A stretch of DNA of 64,000 bases from an uncultured Lachnospiraceae bacterium (GTDB lineage Bacteria; Bacillota; Clostridia; Lachnospirales; Lachnospiraceae), in NCBI GenBank assembly GCA_902785055.1, contig CACZXG010000010.1:26790-90789 (forward strand), given 5' to 3'. Below, in pieces: positions 25,778-33,727 of the stretch (position 1 is its first letter; the number at the start of each line of letters is the position of its first letter). The position numbers were made by a program, and so were the translations under genes. The notes under the pieces were generated by a model. It saw only the letters and a list, made by a program, of their open reading frames with translations. It was not told the origin of the DNA and searched no databases.

Positions 25778-26812
25778 ATGAGGGGAATGGATGGATATAT
25801 GAGAGGCGTCAATCTCGGCGGCTGGCTCTCCCAGTTCGACGCTCCGACAAAGGAGCACTTTGACACCTTCATCACTGAAGATGACATTCGGCGCATCGCG
25901 GGGCTGGGCCTCGACCATGTCCGCGTACCGGTGGATTACACGGTCATAGAGACGGAAGACGGCGAACCTGTTGAGGAAGGATATCAGTATATCGACAACT
26001 GTGTGCGGTGGTGCAGGGAAAATGGCCTGCATATGATATTGGATATCCACAAGACTTACGGGTACTCCTTTGACCCGCTGGACAAGGATGACAAGACGAT
26101 CTTCTTCACGGATCCCGGCCGTCAGAAGCGCTTCCTTGACATGTGGCGCACTATTGCGAAGCGCTACTGCGAGGATACGGACGTCGTGGCTTATGAGCTG
26201 CTCAATGAGATCGTGGCGGTAGAGGTCAAAGATCTCTGGAACGGCATCGCGCTGCGGGCGATCGAGGCGATCCGGGAGTTCGCGCCGGACACCTGGGTCA
26301 TCTTCGGCGGAGTGTTCTACAATGCTGTTACCGCCGTGCCTTTCCTGGCCGACACGCCGGACCGGAAAGTCGCGTATACATTCCACTGCTATGAGCCCTT
26401 TATCTTCACTCATCAGGGAGCATACTGGGTTGACGGAATGCCTTTGGACTTCCGCATCGGCTACCCCAAGACGGTGGAGGAGTACCGCGAAGCGACCAAA
26501 ATAGTGGATCCCTCCTGCACATACACGATCTTTAATGAGGACATCAGGCCGATCGGCACTGAATTCTTTACCGGGCTGTTCGAGCCTGCGCTCAAGACAG
26601 CGGAAGAAAGGGACATCCCGCTCTATTGCGGCGAATATGGCGTCATCGACAGGGCAGACCGCGAGGACGCGGTGCGGTGGCTGGCGGACATCCACGAGGT
26701 GTTTGAGAAGTATAAGATCGGACGCGCTCTCTGGAATTACAAGGAAAAAGACTACGGTATCGCCGGAGAAGAGGCGCGCCCGTACCTGCAGGCGATCGCT
26801 GATAAACTGTGA
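25778..26812 (+). CDS. Glycoside hydrolase family 5 (cellulase-like), cytosolic
   Basis: A 344-residue (beta/alpha)8 hydrolase. Seen: MRGVNLGGWL at the barrel start, HVRVPVDYTVIE, LDIHKTYG, the acid/base Glu in AYELLNEIV, FHCYEPFIFTHQ with the conserved His-x-Tyr, and the nucleophile Glu in LYCGEYGVI. There is no secretion signal, so it probably trims imported beta-gluco- or manno-oligosaccharides. Linkage to the phosphomannose isomerase-kinase fusion and an esterase fits use of acetylated manno-oligosaccharides, but this is inference. Confidence 0.85.
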   Translation: MRGMDGYMRGVNLGGWLSQFDAPTKEHFDTFITEDDIRRIAGLGLDHVRVPVDYTVIETEDGEPVEEGYQYIDNCVRWCRENGLHMILDIHKTYGYSFDPLDKDDKTIFFTDPGRQKRFLDMWRTIAKRYCEDTDVVAYELLNEIVAVEVKDLWNGIALRAIEAIREFAPDTWVIFGGVFYNAVTAVPFLADTPDRKVAYTFHCYEPFIFTHQGAYWVDGMPLDFRIGYPKTVEEYREATKIVDPSCTYTIFNEDIRPIGTEFFTGLFEPALKTAEERDIPLYCGEYGVIDRADREDAVRWLADIHEVFEKYKIGRALWNYKEKDYGIAGEEARPYLQAIADKL

Positions 26813-26818
26813 ACATGC

Positions 26819-26875
26819 CGGAAGCCGCCTGTGAAGGCGGTGTTTACCGGATAAATGCATTTTTTTAAGAGGTAA
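26819..26875 (+). terminator. Weak hairpin with a T run after the GH5 gene
   Basis: GCCGCCT and AGGCGGT around GTGA, enclosed by CCGG/CCGG, with TTTTTTT about 15 bp downstream. The distance to the T run makes termination uncertain. Confidence 0.4.
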
Positions 26876-26883
26876 AACAAACT

Positions 26884-27852
26884 ATGATCAAACCTGTTGT
26901 CTTATTCATCATTGGTCTTGCATGCCTTATCAAGGGCGGCGACTGGTTCGTGGACGGCGCGAGCGCGCTGGCAAGAAAATTCAATCTGCCCGAGCTGCTG
27001 ATCGGCGCGACAGTCGTTTCCATCGGAACTACACTTCCGGAAGTCATGGTCTCCACCATGTCGGCTCTGTCCGGTCACGGCGAGATCGCTTACGGAAACG
27101 CGATCGGTTCCGTAATATGCAATACAGCCCTGATCGCGGCGATCACTATAGCGGTGCATCCCGGCCCCGCAGATCCCAAAACATTGAAAGTGCCTGTGGC
27201 ATTCTTCTATGTAGCCGCGGCGATCTACTGCATCGCGGCCTATGCGATGGGACGCTTTACAAGACCTATGGGCTTTATCATGCTGGCGGTATTCGTGTGC
27301 TATATGATCGTCAATGTCCGGTCCATGAAGAACAGCCCCCAGCCGGTCCCGGAAGAGGGAGAAGAGCATGAAGAAGACATGACAATGGGCAAGATCCTGA
27401 TCCTTCTCGTGCTGGGAGCGGCCCTGATCGCAGTCGGCGCCAATCTCCTGGTGGAAAACGGAACACTGATTGCGCAGGCTCTGGGCGTTCCGGAGTCGGT
27501 CATCGCGCTCACCTTCGTGGCGCTGGGAACCAGCCTTCCGGAACTCGTTACAGCGATCACATCCCTGCTCAAGGGCCACGGTGCGCTTTCTCTCGGAAAT
27601 GTCATCGGCGCCAATGTATTCAACCTGGTGCTGGTCAGCGGCGTTTCTGTAACTCTTGCTCCCTTTGACGTGCCCAAGAGCGCGGTGTTCATGGGGCACA
27701 ATGCCAGCCTGATCCTGGAGATCCCGGTCATGCTGCTCGTCATGACCATCCTGACGGTTCCCACCCTCATCCGCGGCAAACTGACCCGCGCCCAGGGAAT
27801 CATCCTGCTTGCGATCTACGCAGTATTTTGCTTTATTCAGTTTACAATGTAA
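26884..27852 (+). CDS. Calcium/sodium antiporter (CaCA family, YrbG-like)
   Basis: A 322-residue cation exchanger with ten predicted membrane helices in two inverted halves. Both alpha repeats are clear: GATVVSIGTTLPEVMVS...GNAIGSVICN and LTFVALGTSLPELVTAI...GNVIGANVFN, including the ion-binding Glu in each. A short acidic loop (EEGEEHEEDM) separates the halves. It exports Ca2+ (or K+) in exchange for Na+. Likely monocistronic. Confidence 0.9.
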   Translation: MIKPVVLFIIGLACLIKGGDWFVDGASALARKFNLPELLIGATVVSIGTTLPEVMVSTMSALSGHGEIAYGNAIGSVICNTALIAAITIAVHPGPADPKTLKVPVAFFYVAAAIYCIAAYAMGRFTRPMGFIMLAVFVCYMIVNVRSMKNSPQPVPEEGEEHEEDMTMGKILILLVLGAALIAVGANLLVENGTLIAQALGVPESVIALTFVALGTSLPELVTAITSLLKGHGALSLGNVIGANVFNLVLVSGVSVTLAPFDVPKSAVFMGHNASLILEIPVMLLVMTILTVPTLIRGKLTRAQGIILLAIYAVFCFIQFTM

Positions 27853-27854
27853 AT

Positions 27855-28045
27855 AAAACCAGCACCCCGGAAAGAAAATTACAGACAGCAGGGGAGCTCG
27901 CTCACCTGGCTGGCTGTGATTTTCTTTCCGGGGTGGCCAAGGCGTGAAACGCCTCTGGCCAAACGTAGTCCCGAACGCGAAGCGTTTGGGACTCGTGTGC
28001 TGGTTTTTGCGAAGCGCCGGCGTTTGGGACGCGGGTGCTGATTTT
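27855..28045. repeat. Cluster of hairpins upstream of the chromate transporter genes
   Basis: Three structures in 200 bp. A long stem pairs CCCCGGAAAGAAAAT (27863 on) with ATTTTCTTTCCGGGG (about 27921-27935). A second pairs GGCCAAGGCG with CGCCTCTGGCC (27934-27959). A third, GTCCCGAACGC with GCGTTTGGGAC (about 27968-27991), has one G-U pair. CGTTTGGGAC then recurs at 28021, with a following GTGCTG in both copies. The first may terminate the antiporter mRNA; the role of the others is unknown. Confidence 0.6.
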
Positions 28046-28059
28046 CTGAAAGGACTCCT

Positions 28060-28644
28060 ATGAACGAACTTCTGGATCTTTATATTACATTCGTCCGGAT
28101 CGGCTGCGTTAACTTCGGCGGAGGCTATGCAATGCTCCCGCTTCTTGAGAGGGAACTTGTCGACAAGCGGCACTGGACGACAATGGATGACCTGCGGGAC
28201 TATTTTTCCATCGGGCAGTGCACGCCCGGAATCATCGCGCTTAACGTCTCCACTTTTATCGGAGAGAAAAAGGGCGGAGTAGTCGGCGCGCTCTGTGCTA
28301 CTATCGGTTTCCTTACCGGTCCGATCATAATCATCATTGTCCTCGCAACATTCTTATCAAATTTTGCTGATCTTCCGGTCGTACAGCATGCCTTCGCGGG
28401 AATCCGCGTCTGTGTCTGCGTCTTGATCCTGCAGGCAGTCATGAGGCTGTGGAAGAAATCAGTGGTTGATGCATTTACTCTGTTTCTGTATCTGGTGATC
28501 TTCTCGCTGAACGCTTTCAAGGGGATTCTTCCTGTCAAGATTCCTGCGGCGGTTCTTGTTATCTGCGCAGGCGTGATCGGCGTCCTGATGTCCATGAGAA
28601 ATCGGAAAGCGGCATCCGGCACGGGGAAGGAGGCGGACAAGTGA
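28060..28644 (+). CDS. Chromate transporter family protein, first half
   Basis: A 194-residue CHR-domain membrane protein: FVRIGCVNFGGGYAMLPLLERELVD, the ISIGQCTPGII-like FSIGQCTPGIIALNVSTFIG motif, and several hydrophobic helices. It is a short-chain form that pairs with the next gene, as in other Firmicutes. Natural substrate may be chromate, sulfate or another anion. Its stop overlaps the next start by four bases (GTGA), which suggests translational coupling. Confidence 0.85.
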   Translation: MNELLDLYITFVRIGCVNFGGGYAMLPLLERELVDKRHWTTMDDLRDYFSIGQCTPGIIALNVSTFIGEKKGGVVGALCATIGFLTGPIIIIIVLATFLSNFADLPVVQHAFAGIRVCVCVLILQAVMRLWKKSVVDAFTLFLYLVIFSLNAFKGILPVKIPAAVLVICAGVIGVLMSMRNRKAASGTGKEADK

Positions 28645-29204
28645 CACTCCTTCGATTAATGATAGAATTCTTCAAGACAGGCCTTTTCTCAGTGGGCGGC
28701 GGCCTCGCGACCCTGCCTTTCCTTTATGAGATGTCGGACAAGACCGGTTGGTTTAGTCATGCAGACATCGCGGATATGATCGCGATCTCCGAGTCCACAC
28801 CCGGCGCGATCGGAATCAACATGTCAACCTACGCCGGCTATAAGACCGCAGGCATTCCGGGCGGAATACTTGCTACGCTGTCATTGGCGGCGCCTTCTGT
28901 GATCATTATCCTGATCATCGCTAAATTCCTGAACAAGTTCAGGGACAATCCGCATGTGGAAGGTGCTTTCTACGGCCTGCGTCCTGCTTCGATCGCTATG
29001 ATCACAGCAGCGGGCCTGAACGTGGCCAAAGTGGCGCTGGTCAGCATTCCGGCCTTTGAAGCCAGCGGCAATGTAGCAGATTTGTTCCTGCCCAAGGCGA
29101 TCATACTGGCGGTTGTGATCTTTGTGGGGCAGAAGAAGCTCAAATGGAGCCCGATCATCTTTTTGGCGATTGCGGCGGTTGTGGGAATTGTATTTAAGTT
29201 CTGA
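28641..29204 (+). CDS. Chromate transporter family protein, second half
   Basis: A 187-residue CHR-domain protein with FFKTGLFSVGGGLATLPFLYEM and ISESTPGAIGINMSTYAGY. It starts with GTG inside the stop of the preceding gene; AAGGAGG is 13 bp upstream. Heterodimeric short-chain CHR pairs are common in Bacillota. Both proteins are needed for transport in characterised pairs. Confidence 0.85.
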   Translation: MTLLRLMIEFFKTGLFSVGGGLATLPFLYEMSDKTGWFSHADIADMIAISESTPGAIGINMSTYAGYKTAGIPGGILATLSLAAPSVIIILIIAKFLNKFRDNPHVEGAFYGLRPASIAMITAAGLNVAKVALVSIPAFEASGNVADLFLPKAIILAVVIFVGQKKLKWSPIIFLAIAAVVGIVFKF

Positions 29205-29317
29205 ATGTGTTTAGTGGATCGAATGGTCGGAGATGTGTTTAGCTGCCGCGCTGCGGCAGCTTCTTTTTGATTGTGGCGGAGGGACTTAAGGCTGGTTTAG
29301 CTTGTTTAGCGGGGAAA

Positions 29318-29763
29318 CTCCAACCATTAAGGGACTTTTCCAAATCGGATGTATCGATAAATGCTTGTTTATCGGGAAGACTCCAACGATTAGGGGATTT
29401 TTCCAAATCGGATGTATCGATAAATGCCTGTATTGAAGAGAAGCTCCATCCTTTGAGAAATACTTAAAAATTCGATGGATGAGTTCAGGTAAAGTGTTTG
29501 CCTGGAGTCCATCCAAATAGGGCTTCTTGCCTGTTCGGATGTAGGGTACGGGCAGAAATGTCTGAATGGAGTCCATCCAAATAGGGCTTCTTGCCTGTCC
29601 GGATGTAGGGTACGGGCAGAAATGTCTGAATGGAGTCCATCCAAATAGGGCTTCTCGCCTGTCCGGATGTAGGGTACGGGCAGAAATGTCTGAATGGAGT
29701 CCATCCAAATAGGACTTCTCGCCTGCTCGGATGGAGTGCTAGGGGCAGATCGCATCCAAGCAG
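29318..29763. repeat. 63-64-bp-period array with CATCC/GGATG core motifs (array C)
   Basis: CTCCAACC/CTCCATCC/GTCCATCC cores start at 29318, 29381, 29444, 29507, 29571, 29635 and 29699 (steps 63, 63, 63, 64, 64, 64). Opposite-strand CGGATG cores lie at 29346, 29409, (TGGATG 29476), 29536, 29600, 29664 and 29728. The last four units are nearly identical; the first three are more diverged. CCATCC and CGGATG starts are 27-28 bp apart, almost the same as in array A. The surrounding gap 29205-29880 has no convincing gene. A shortened unit may end near 29760. Confidence 0.9.
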
Positions 29764-29815
29764 CCGCAAAACCAAGCCAAGCAGCAAAAAAGCAACCCAG
29801 GCAACCATGTAAACC

Positions 29816-29863
29816 AGACAAAAACAAAAACAGGGCGGCTGCACGAATGTGCAGCCGCCCTGT
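29816..29863 (-). terminator. Intrinsic terminator of the Na/Pi cotransporter gene
   Basis: ACAGGGCGGCTGCAC and GTGCAGCCGCCCTGT around GAAT form a perfect 15-bp stem at 29830-29863. On the minus strand it is followed by a T-rich run. Confidence 0.85.
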
Positions 29864-29880
29864 TCAGTTCAATGAAAAGA

Positions 29881-31518
29881 TTAAGCATTCTGCTCTGTAA
29901 GATCTCTGACAACTTCTGCCAGGTTGATGGCGTGGTCGGAGCAGCGCTCCATGTCGATGCAGAAGTCTGTGAAGAGGATGCCGCCCTTGGGGTCGCAGGC
30001 TTTCTTGGCCATGCGCTCGATGTGGGATGCCTCGATCTGCTCCTTGGTCTCGTCGACGAGGTCTTCCATGGCCTCTGCGTCAGCGAAGCGGTCCATGAGT
30101 TCCTGTTCGAAGACGATCAGGGAGACGTTCATAGACTGCATTGTGATGTTTGCCAGCATTTGGAGGTCGTCAAGGGCTTCCTGGTGCATGGAAGCTTTGC
30201 CTGTGCGCATCTGCTCTTCATACTCGACGATATTCTCGGCGTGGTCGGAAATACGCTCGAGGTCGTCTACAACCTGAATATATCTGTAGAGCTTGTTCAG
30301 GTGTTTGGGAGAAAGGTCGAGGGAGCGGAGCTCCACTAGCTTTCCGAGGATTGCGCCGGTCAGGTAGTCGACGGTCTCTTCGCCCTGAAGTGCCATCTGA
30401 CCCTTCCTGGCATCGTGTTCAAAGAAGCAGTCGATGGAATACTGCAGGTTGTCGATGGCGAAGTGAGCCATTCTGCAGATCTCGCGGTGCGCCTGATCCA
30501 TAGCGATGACCGCAGGGATCTGAGAGGTATTGTTGAGGTAAACGAGCCTCTGATCCTCGCCTCTTCTGGTCTCTTCCTCGGAAGGGGGAATGAGCTTGCC
30601 GGCCAGTTTCACGATGAATTCCGACACGGGCGCAAGAACAAGTACTGCGAGGATCGCGAAGCAGGTGTGCGTGTTCGCGATCTGTCTTGCGACATTGCCC
30701 GGAGAAAGGTTCTGAATAAAGGTCAGGATCTGCGGGAAGACCGTGATCAGGACCAGGATCAGTATAGCCCTCAGGGAGTTGAACAGAAGGTTCAGCACCG
30801 CGCAGCGCTTGCCGTTGCGGTTGGCTGTAAGGCCTGCCAGAAGGTTGGGCATAACAGAACCGACGGCTGCACCGATGACCAGGTATACTGCTGTCTGGTA
30901 GCTGATGATATTCTGCACTGCAAAGGCCTGGAAGATAACAGTTGCCGAAGATGAGCTCTGCAGCAGCGCCGTGAAGGCGATACCAAACAGAACAGTCAGG
31001 ATCGGGTTCTCCAGCGATGTGAGAAGCGCGCGGAACGCGGCGGTCTCTGCGAGAGGCGCGATCGCGGACTTCATGAGGGTGATGCCCTGGAAGAGCATAC
31101 CGAATCCGAGGATTACGGATCCGACTTCCTTGAGAGTCCTGTTCTTGAGGAACAGGTTCATCACCGCACCGAGGAAAAGGATCATGGGCGCATAAGCGCC
31201 GATGTTGAAGGCGGTGATCTGTGCTGTCACGGTCGTTCCGATGTTGGCGCCCATGATGACGCCGATCGCCTGGCTCAGGGTCATCAGGCCGGATGTGACG
31301 AAGCCGATGACCATAACATCCGTGGCAGAGGAACTCTGCACGAAGATCGTGACGGCAATACCTGCCAGAATGGAAGTGACCTTATTCTTGGTCGCTTTTC
31401 CCAAAATGACCTTAAGATTGTCGCCGCAGGCATTCTTGAGGCCGCTTGACATGATCGTCATACCGTAAAGGAACAGGCCTACGCCGCCCAACAGTATGAA
31501 AATATCGTAGATTGACAT
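29881..31518 (-). CDS. Na+/phosphate cotransporter with PhoU-like C-terminal domain
   Basis: A 545-residue NptA/YjbB-type transporter. The membrane part (1-310) has two inverted repeats with the QSSSAT motif: IFVQSSSATDVMVIGFV and ALLQSSSSATVIFQAFA, and GVIMGANIGTTVTAQ. Residues 340-545 are two PhoU-like helical bundles (MDQAHREICRMAHFAIDNLQ; RISDHAENIVEYEEQM; CSDHAINLAEVV). It imports phosphate with Na+ and may sense it through the PhoU part. A PhoR/PhoB-like pair lies just upstream on the same strand, 120 bp away, which fits control by phosphate supply. Confidence 0.9.
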   Translation of the reverse strand: MSIYDIFILLGGVGLFLYGMTIMSSGLKNACGDNLKVILGKATKNKVTSILAGIAVTIFVQSSSATDVMVIGFVTSGLMTLSQAIGVIMGANIGTTVTAQITAFNIGAYAPMILFLGAVMNLFLKNRTLKEVGSVILGFGMLFQGITLMKSAIAPLAETAAFRALLTSLENPILTVLFGIAFTALLQSSSSATVIFQAFAVQNIISYQTAVYLVIGAAVGSVMPNLLAGLTANRNGKRCAVLNLLFNSLRAILILVLITVFPQILTFIQNLSPGNVARQIANTHTCFAILAVLVLAPVSEFIVKLAGKLIPPSEEETRRGEDQRLVYLNNTSQIPAVIAMDQAHREICRMAHFAIDNLQYSIDCFFEHDARKGQMALQGEETVDYLTGAILGKLVELRSLDLSPKHLNKLYRYIQVVDDLERISDHAENIVEYEEQMRTGKASMHQEALDDLQMLANITMQSMNVSLIVFEQELMDRFADAEAMEDLVDETKEQIEASHIERMAKKACDPKGGILFTDFCIDMERCSDHAINLAEVVRDLTEQNA

Positions 31519-31638
31519 GGATTTTCTCCTTTCAAAGTGCGCGTTGCAATTCCATTTTAAAGGATGTACATCAAATTAGGGGGAATTGCTGTGTAAAATT
31601 TATGTAAAACCGAAATTTGGTTGAGTACTTTTGCATTT

Positions 31639-32958
31639 TTACGCTTGTTTGGGAAAATAGACCGTAAAAACAGAGCCCTTGCCGAGCTCACTTGTGACGC
31701 TGACCTGTGCGCCGTGGACCATGGCGGCGTGTTTGACGATGGAAAGGCCCAGACCGGTGCCGCCCACTTCCTTGGAACGGCTCTTGTCGACCCGGTAGAA
31801 ACGCTCGAAGATCCGGTCCAGATCTTCAGCGGGAATACCGATTCCGTTGTCCTCGACGCTGAGCTCTGTTTTGCCCGGGTAATCGCGGACGCGGACCAGG
31901 ACGCGGCCTCCTCTGTTGCTATAGTGAACAGCGTTGCTGCACAGATTGTAGATGATGCTGTACAGAACCTGGGGCACGCCGTACAAGACAGAACTCTCTC
32001 CCTCGACTGTAAGGGTCACGCCTGCATCCGAGGCGGCGGTCTCAAGGCTTTCCGCAGCGTTAACCGCAATTCGGTAGAGATCTGTGAATTCTCTGGTCAT
32101 TCCGGCGCCTCCGCCATCGAGCTGCGACAGGTCTATGATGTCCTCCACGAGTTTGGACATGCGCTGGGATTCCGCCCTGATTTTGCCCGCGAAGAGGCGG
32201 CGGGACTGCTCGGAAGGGACCATGCCGCTCTCAAGCAGTTCCGCGTAACCGGAAATGACATGCAAAGGAGTCTTGAGTTCGTGAGAGGCGTTGGCGGTGA
32301 ATTCCTCGCGGATCAGAGAGGTCTTTTCCAGTTCTTCCCGGTCCCGGGCGAGCTGTTTGTGCTGGTCGTCCAGACGCCGCAGCAGCGGCAGGATCTCTTC
32401 ATAAGCTTCTTGGTCGGCGTTTTCAAGAGGCGAGTCCAGATTCAGCTCGTTGATCGGCTGGACTATACGCTCGGAAAGGCGGGAGGCCAGAAGAAGAGAG
32501 ATCGTAAGGAGCACCGGGATACTCAGGGCAAGGGGCAGTATAAAATGAAGAAACAGAGTCCAGATCGTCGCCTGTGTGATCGAAAGGCGCAGGACCGTTC
32601 CGTCCGGGAGCCTCTGGGCTGTGTAAAGCTGCCGCTCAAACAGGGTGGAAGAATAGCGGCTGCTCTCTCCGTAACCGCTCTCGAGCGCCTCGCGGATCTC
32701 CTCCCTCTCCAGATGGTTAGGCATGATATGAGAGTCCGCCTCGTTGTCATACAGGATGGTCCCGTCGGAGGTGATCCATGTGATACAGTCCTGTCCGTTG
32801 AGAGTAACGGCCTGGGAGACCAGCTTAGTCTCTCCGCGCAGCTGCTCAAGCTGTTCGCTTGTGAAGTGATTGTACAGAAATATCGCAGTAAGACCGAAAG
32901 ATACGGTCAGAGTGGCGAGAAGAACGAACCAGATGGAACGGAATATTTTGCCGCGCAT
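31639..32958 (-). CDS. PhoR-like sensor histidine kinase
   Basis: A 439-residue membrane kinase. TM1 is at about 7-28, an extracellular sensor at about 30-145, and TM2 at about 148-170. HisKA has the phosphorylated His in ASHELKTPLHVISGYAELL. The ATPase domain has the N box NLCSNAVHYSN, DNGIGIPAEDLDRIFERFYR and GGTGLGLSIV. Domain order matches PhoR/WalK-type kinases without an intracellular PAS domain. It lies 26 bp downstream of its response regulator. Confidence 0.9.
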   Translation of the reverse strand: MRGKIFRSIWFVLLATLTVSFGLTAIFLYNHFTSEQLEQLRGETKLVSQAVTLNGQDCITWITSDGTILYDNEADSHIMPNHLEREEIREALESGYGESSRYSSTLFERQLYTAQRLPDGTVLRLSITQATIWTLFLHFILPLALSIPVLLTISLLLASRLSERIVQPINELNLDSPLENADQEAYEEILPLLRRLDDQHKQLARDREELEKTSLIREEFTANASHELKTPLHVISGYAELLESGMVPSEQSRRLFAGKIRAESQRMSKLVEDIIDLSQLDGGGAGMTREFTDLYRIAVNAAESLETAASDAGVTLTVEGESSVLYGVPQVLYSIIYNLCSNAVHYSNRGGRVLVRVRDYPGKTELSVEDNGIGIPAEDLDRIFERFYRVDKSRSKEVGGTGLGLSIVKHAAMVHGAQVSVTSELGKGSVFTVYFPKQA

Positions 32959-32984
32959 AAAGTGTTACCTGCTCTTCCTTATGA

Positions 32985-33650
32985 TCATCCGAGCCGGTAG
33001 CCGACGCCGCGGACAGTACGGATCGCCTCGCCGCTCTCGCCGAGTTTGGTGCGCAGAGTGCCGACGTGCACGTCAACAGTCCTTGTCTCGCCGGAATAAT
33101 CCTGATCCCAGACAGAAGACAGGAGCTGGTCGCGGGTAAATACCTGGCCGATGTGTTCCAAAAGCAGCTTAAGGAGGTCATATTCCTTGAGGGTGAGGGA
33201 GACTTCGCGCCCGTCCACAAGGACTACGTGCCTGGACTGGTCCATAGTGATCGCCCCGTAGGAGAGATAGTTCTTGTGCTCGCTCATCGATGTGCGGCGG
33301 AGAACGGCCCTGATCCGGGAGACCATCTCCATCATGCCGAAGGGCTTGCACAGATAATCGTCGGCGCCAAGATCGAGGCCGATGACCCTGTCATATTCGC
33401 TTCCTTTGGCGGTGGCCATGATGACCGGAAGAGTTGCTGTCATAGGGGCGGAGCGCAGCTTCTTGAGGATTGAGATCCCGTCCTCGCCCGGGAGCATAAT
33501 GTCAAGCAGGATCAGCTCAGGACGTCCGGTCTGCATTTCCTTCCAGAAAGATGCACTTTCCGCAAAGCCTTTCGCCTCAAATCCGGCGATAGTCAGTGTA
33601 TAGATCATCAGATCCCGGATGCTGTTGTCGTCTTCCACGCAGTAAATCAT
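32985..33650 (-). CDS. OmpR/PhoB-type response regulator
   Basis: A 221-residue regulator. The receiver domain has the acidic pair EDD, the phospho-acceptor Asp in LILLDIMLPGEDG, and the Lys in DDYLCKPFGMMEM. The C-terminal winged helix (SLTLKEYDLLKLLLEHIGQVFTRDQLL; TRTVDVHVGTLRTKLG; VRGVGYRL) binds DNA. It is the first gene of the unit with the kinase. The Na/Pi transporter downstream is a likely target, though no Pho box was identified. Confidence 0.92.
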   Translation of the reverse strand: MIYCVEDDNSIRDLMIYTLTIAGFEAKGFAESASFWKEMQTGRPELILLDIMLPGEDGISILKKLRSAPMTATLPVIMATAKGSEYDRVIGLDLGADDYLCKPFGMMEMVSRIRAVLRRTSMSEHKNYLSYGAITMDQSRHVVLVDGREVSLTLKEYDLLKLLLEHIGQVFTRDQLLSSVWDQDYSGETRTVDVHVGTLRTKLGESGEAIRTVRGVGYRLG

Positions 33651-33727
33651 CGTGTTCTCCTTTGAAATAATAATCTGCTCAGTATTATAACATGCCCCGG
33701 GACCGGCTAGGGAAGTGTAGTATATTT

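Noticed and set aside
26902-28173. 423-codon frame antisense to the Ca/Na antiporter
   Set aside because: It shows no domain and overlaps a clear transporter gene and the start of the chromate transporter.
29286-29844. Open frames of 119-145 codons on the minus strand in all three phases
   Set aside because: They lie in the 63-64 bp array; a period not divisible by three with no stops makes every phase open. The peptides are the same translated repeat shifted, with no ribosome site or family likeness.
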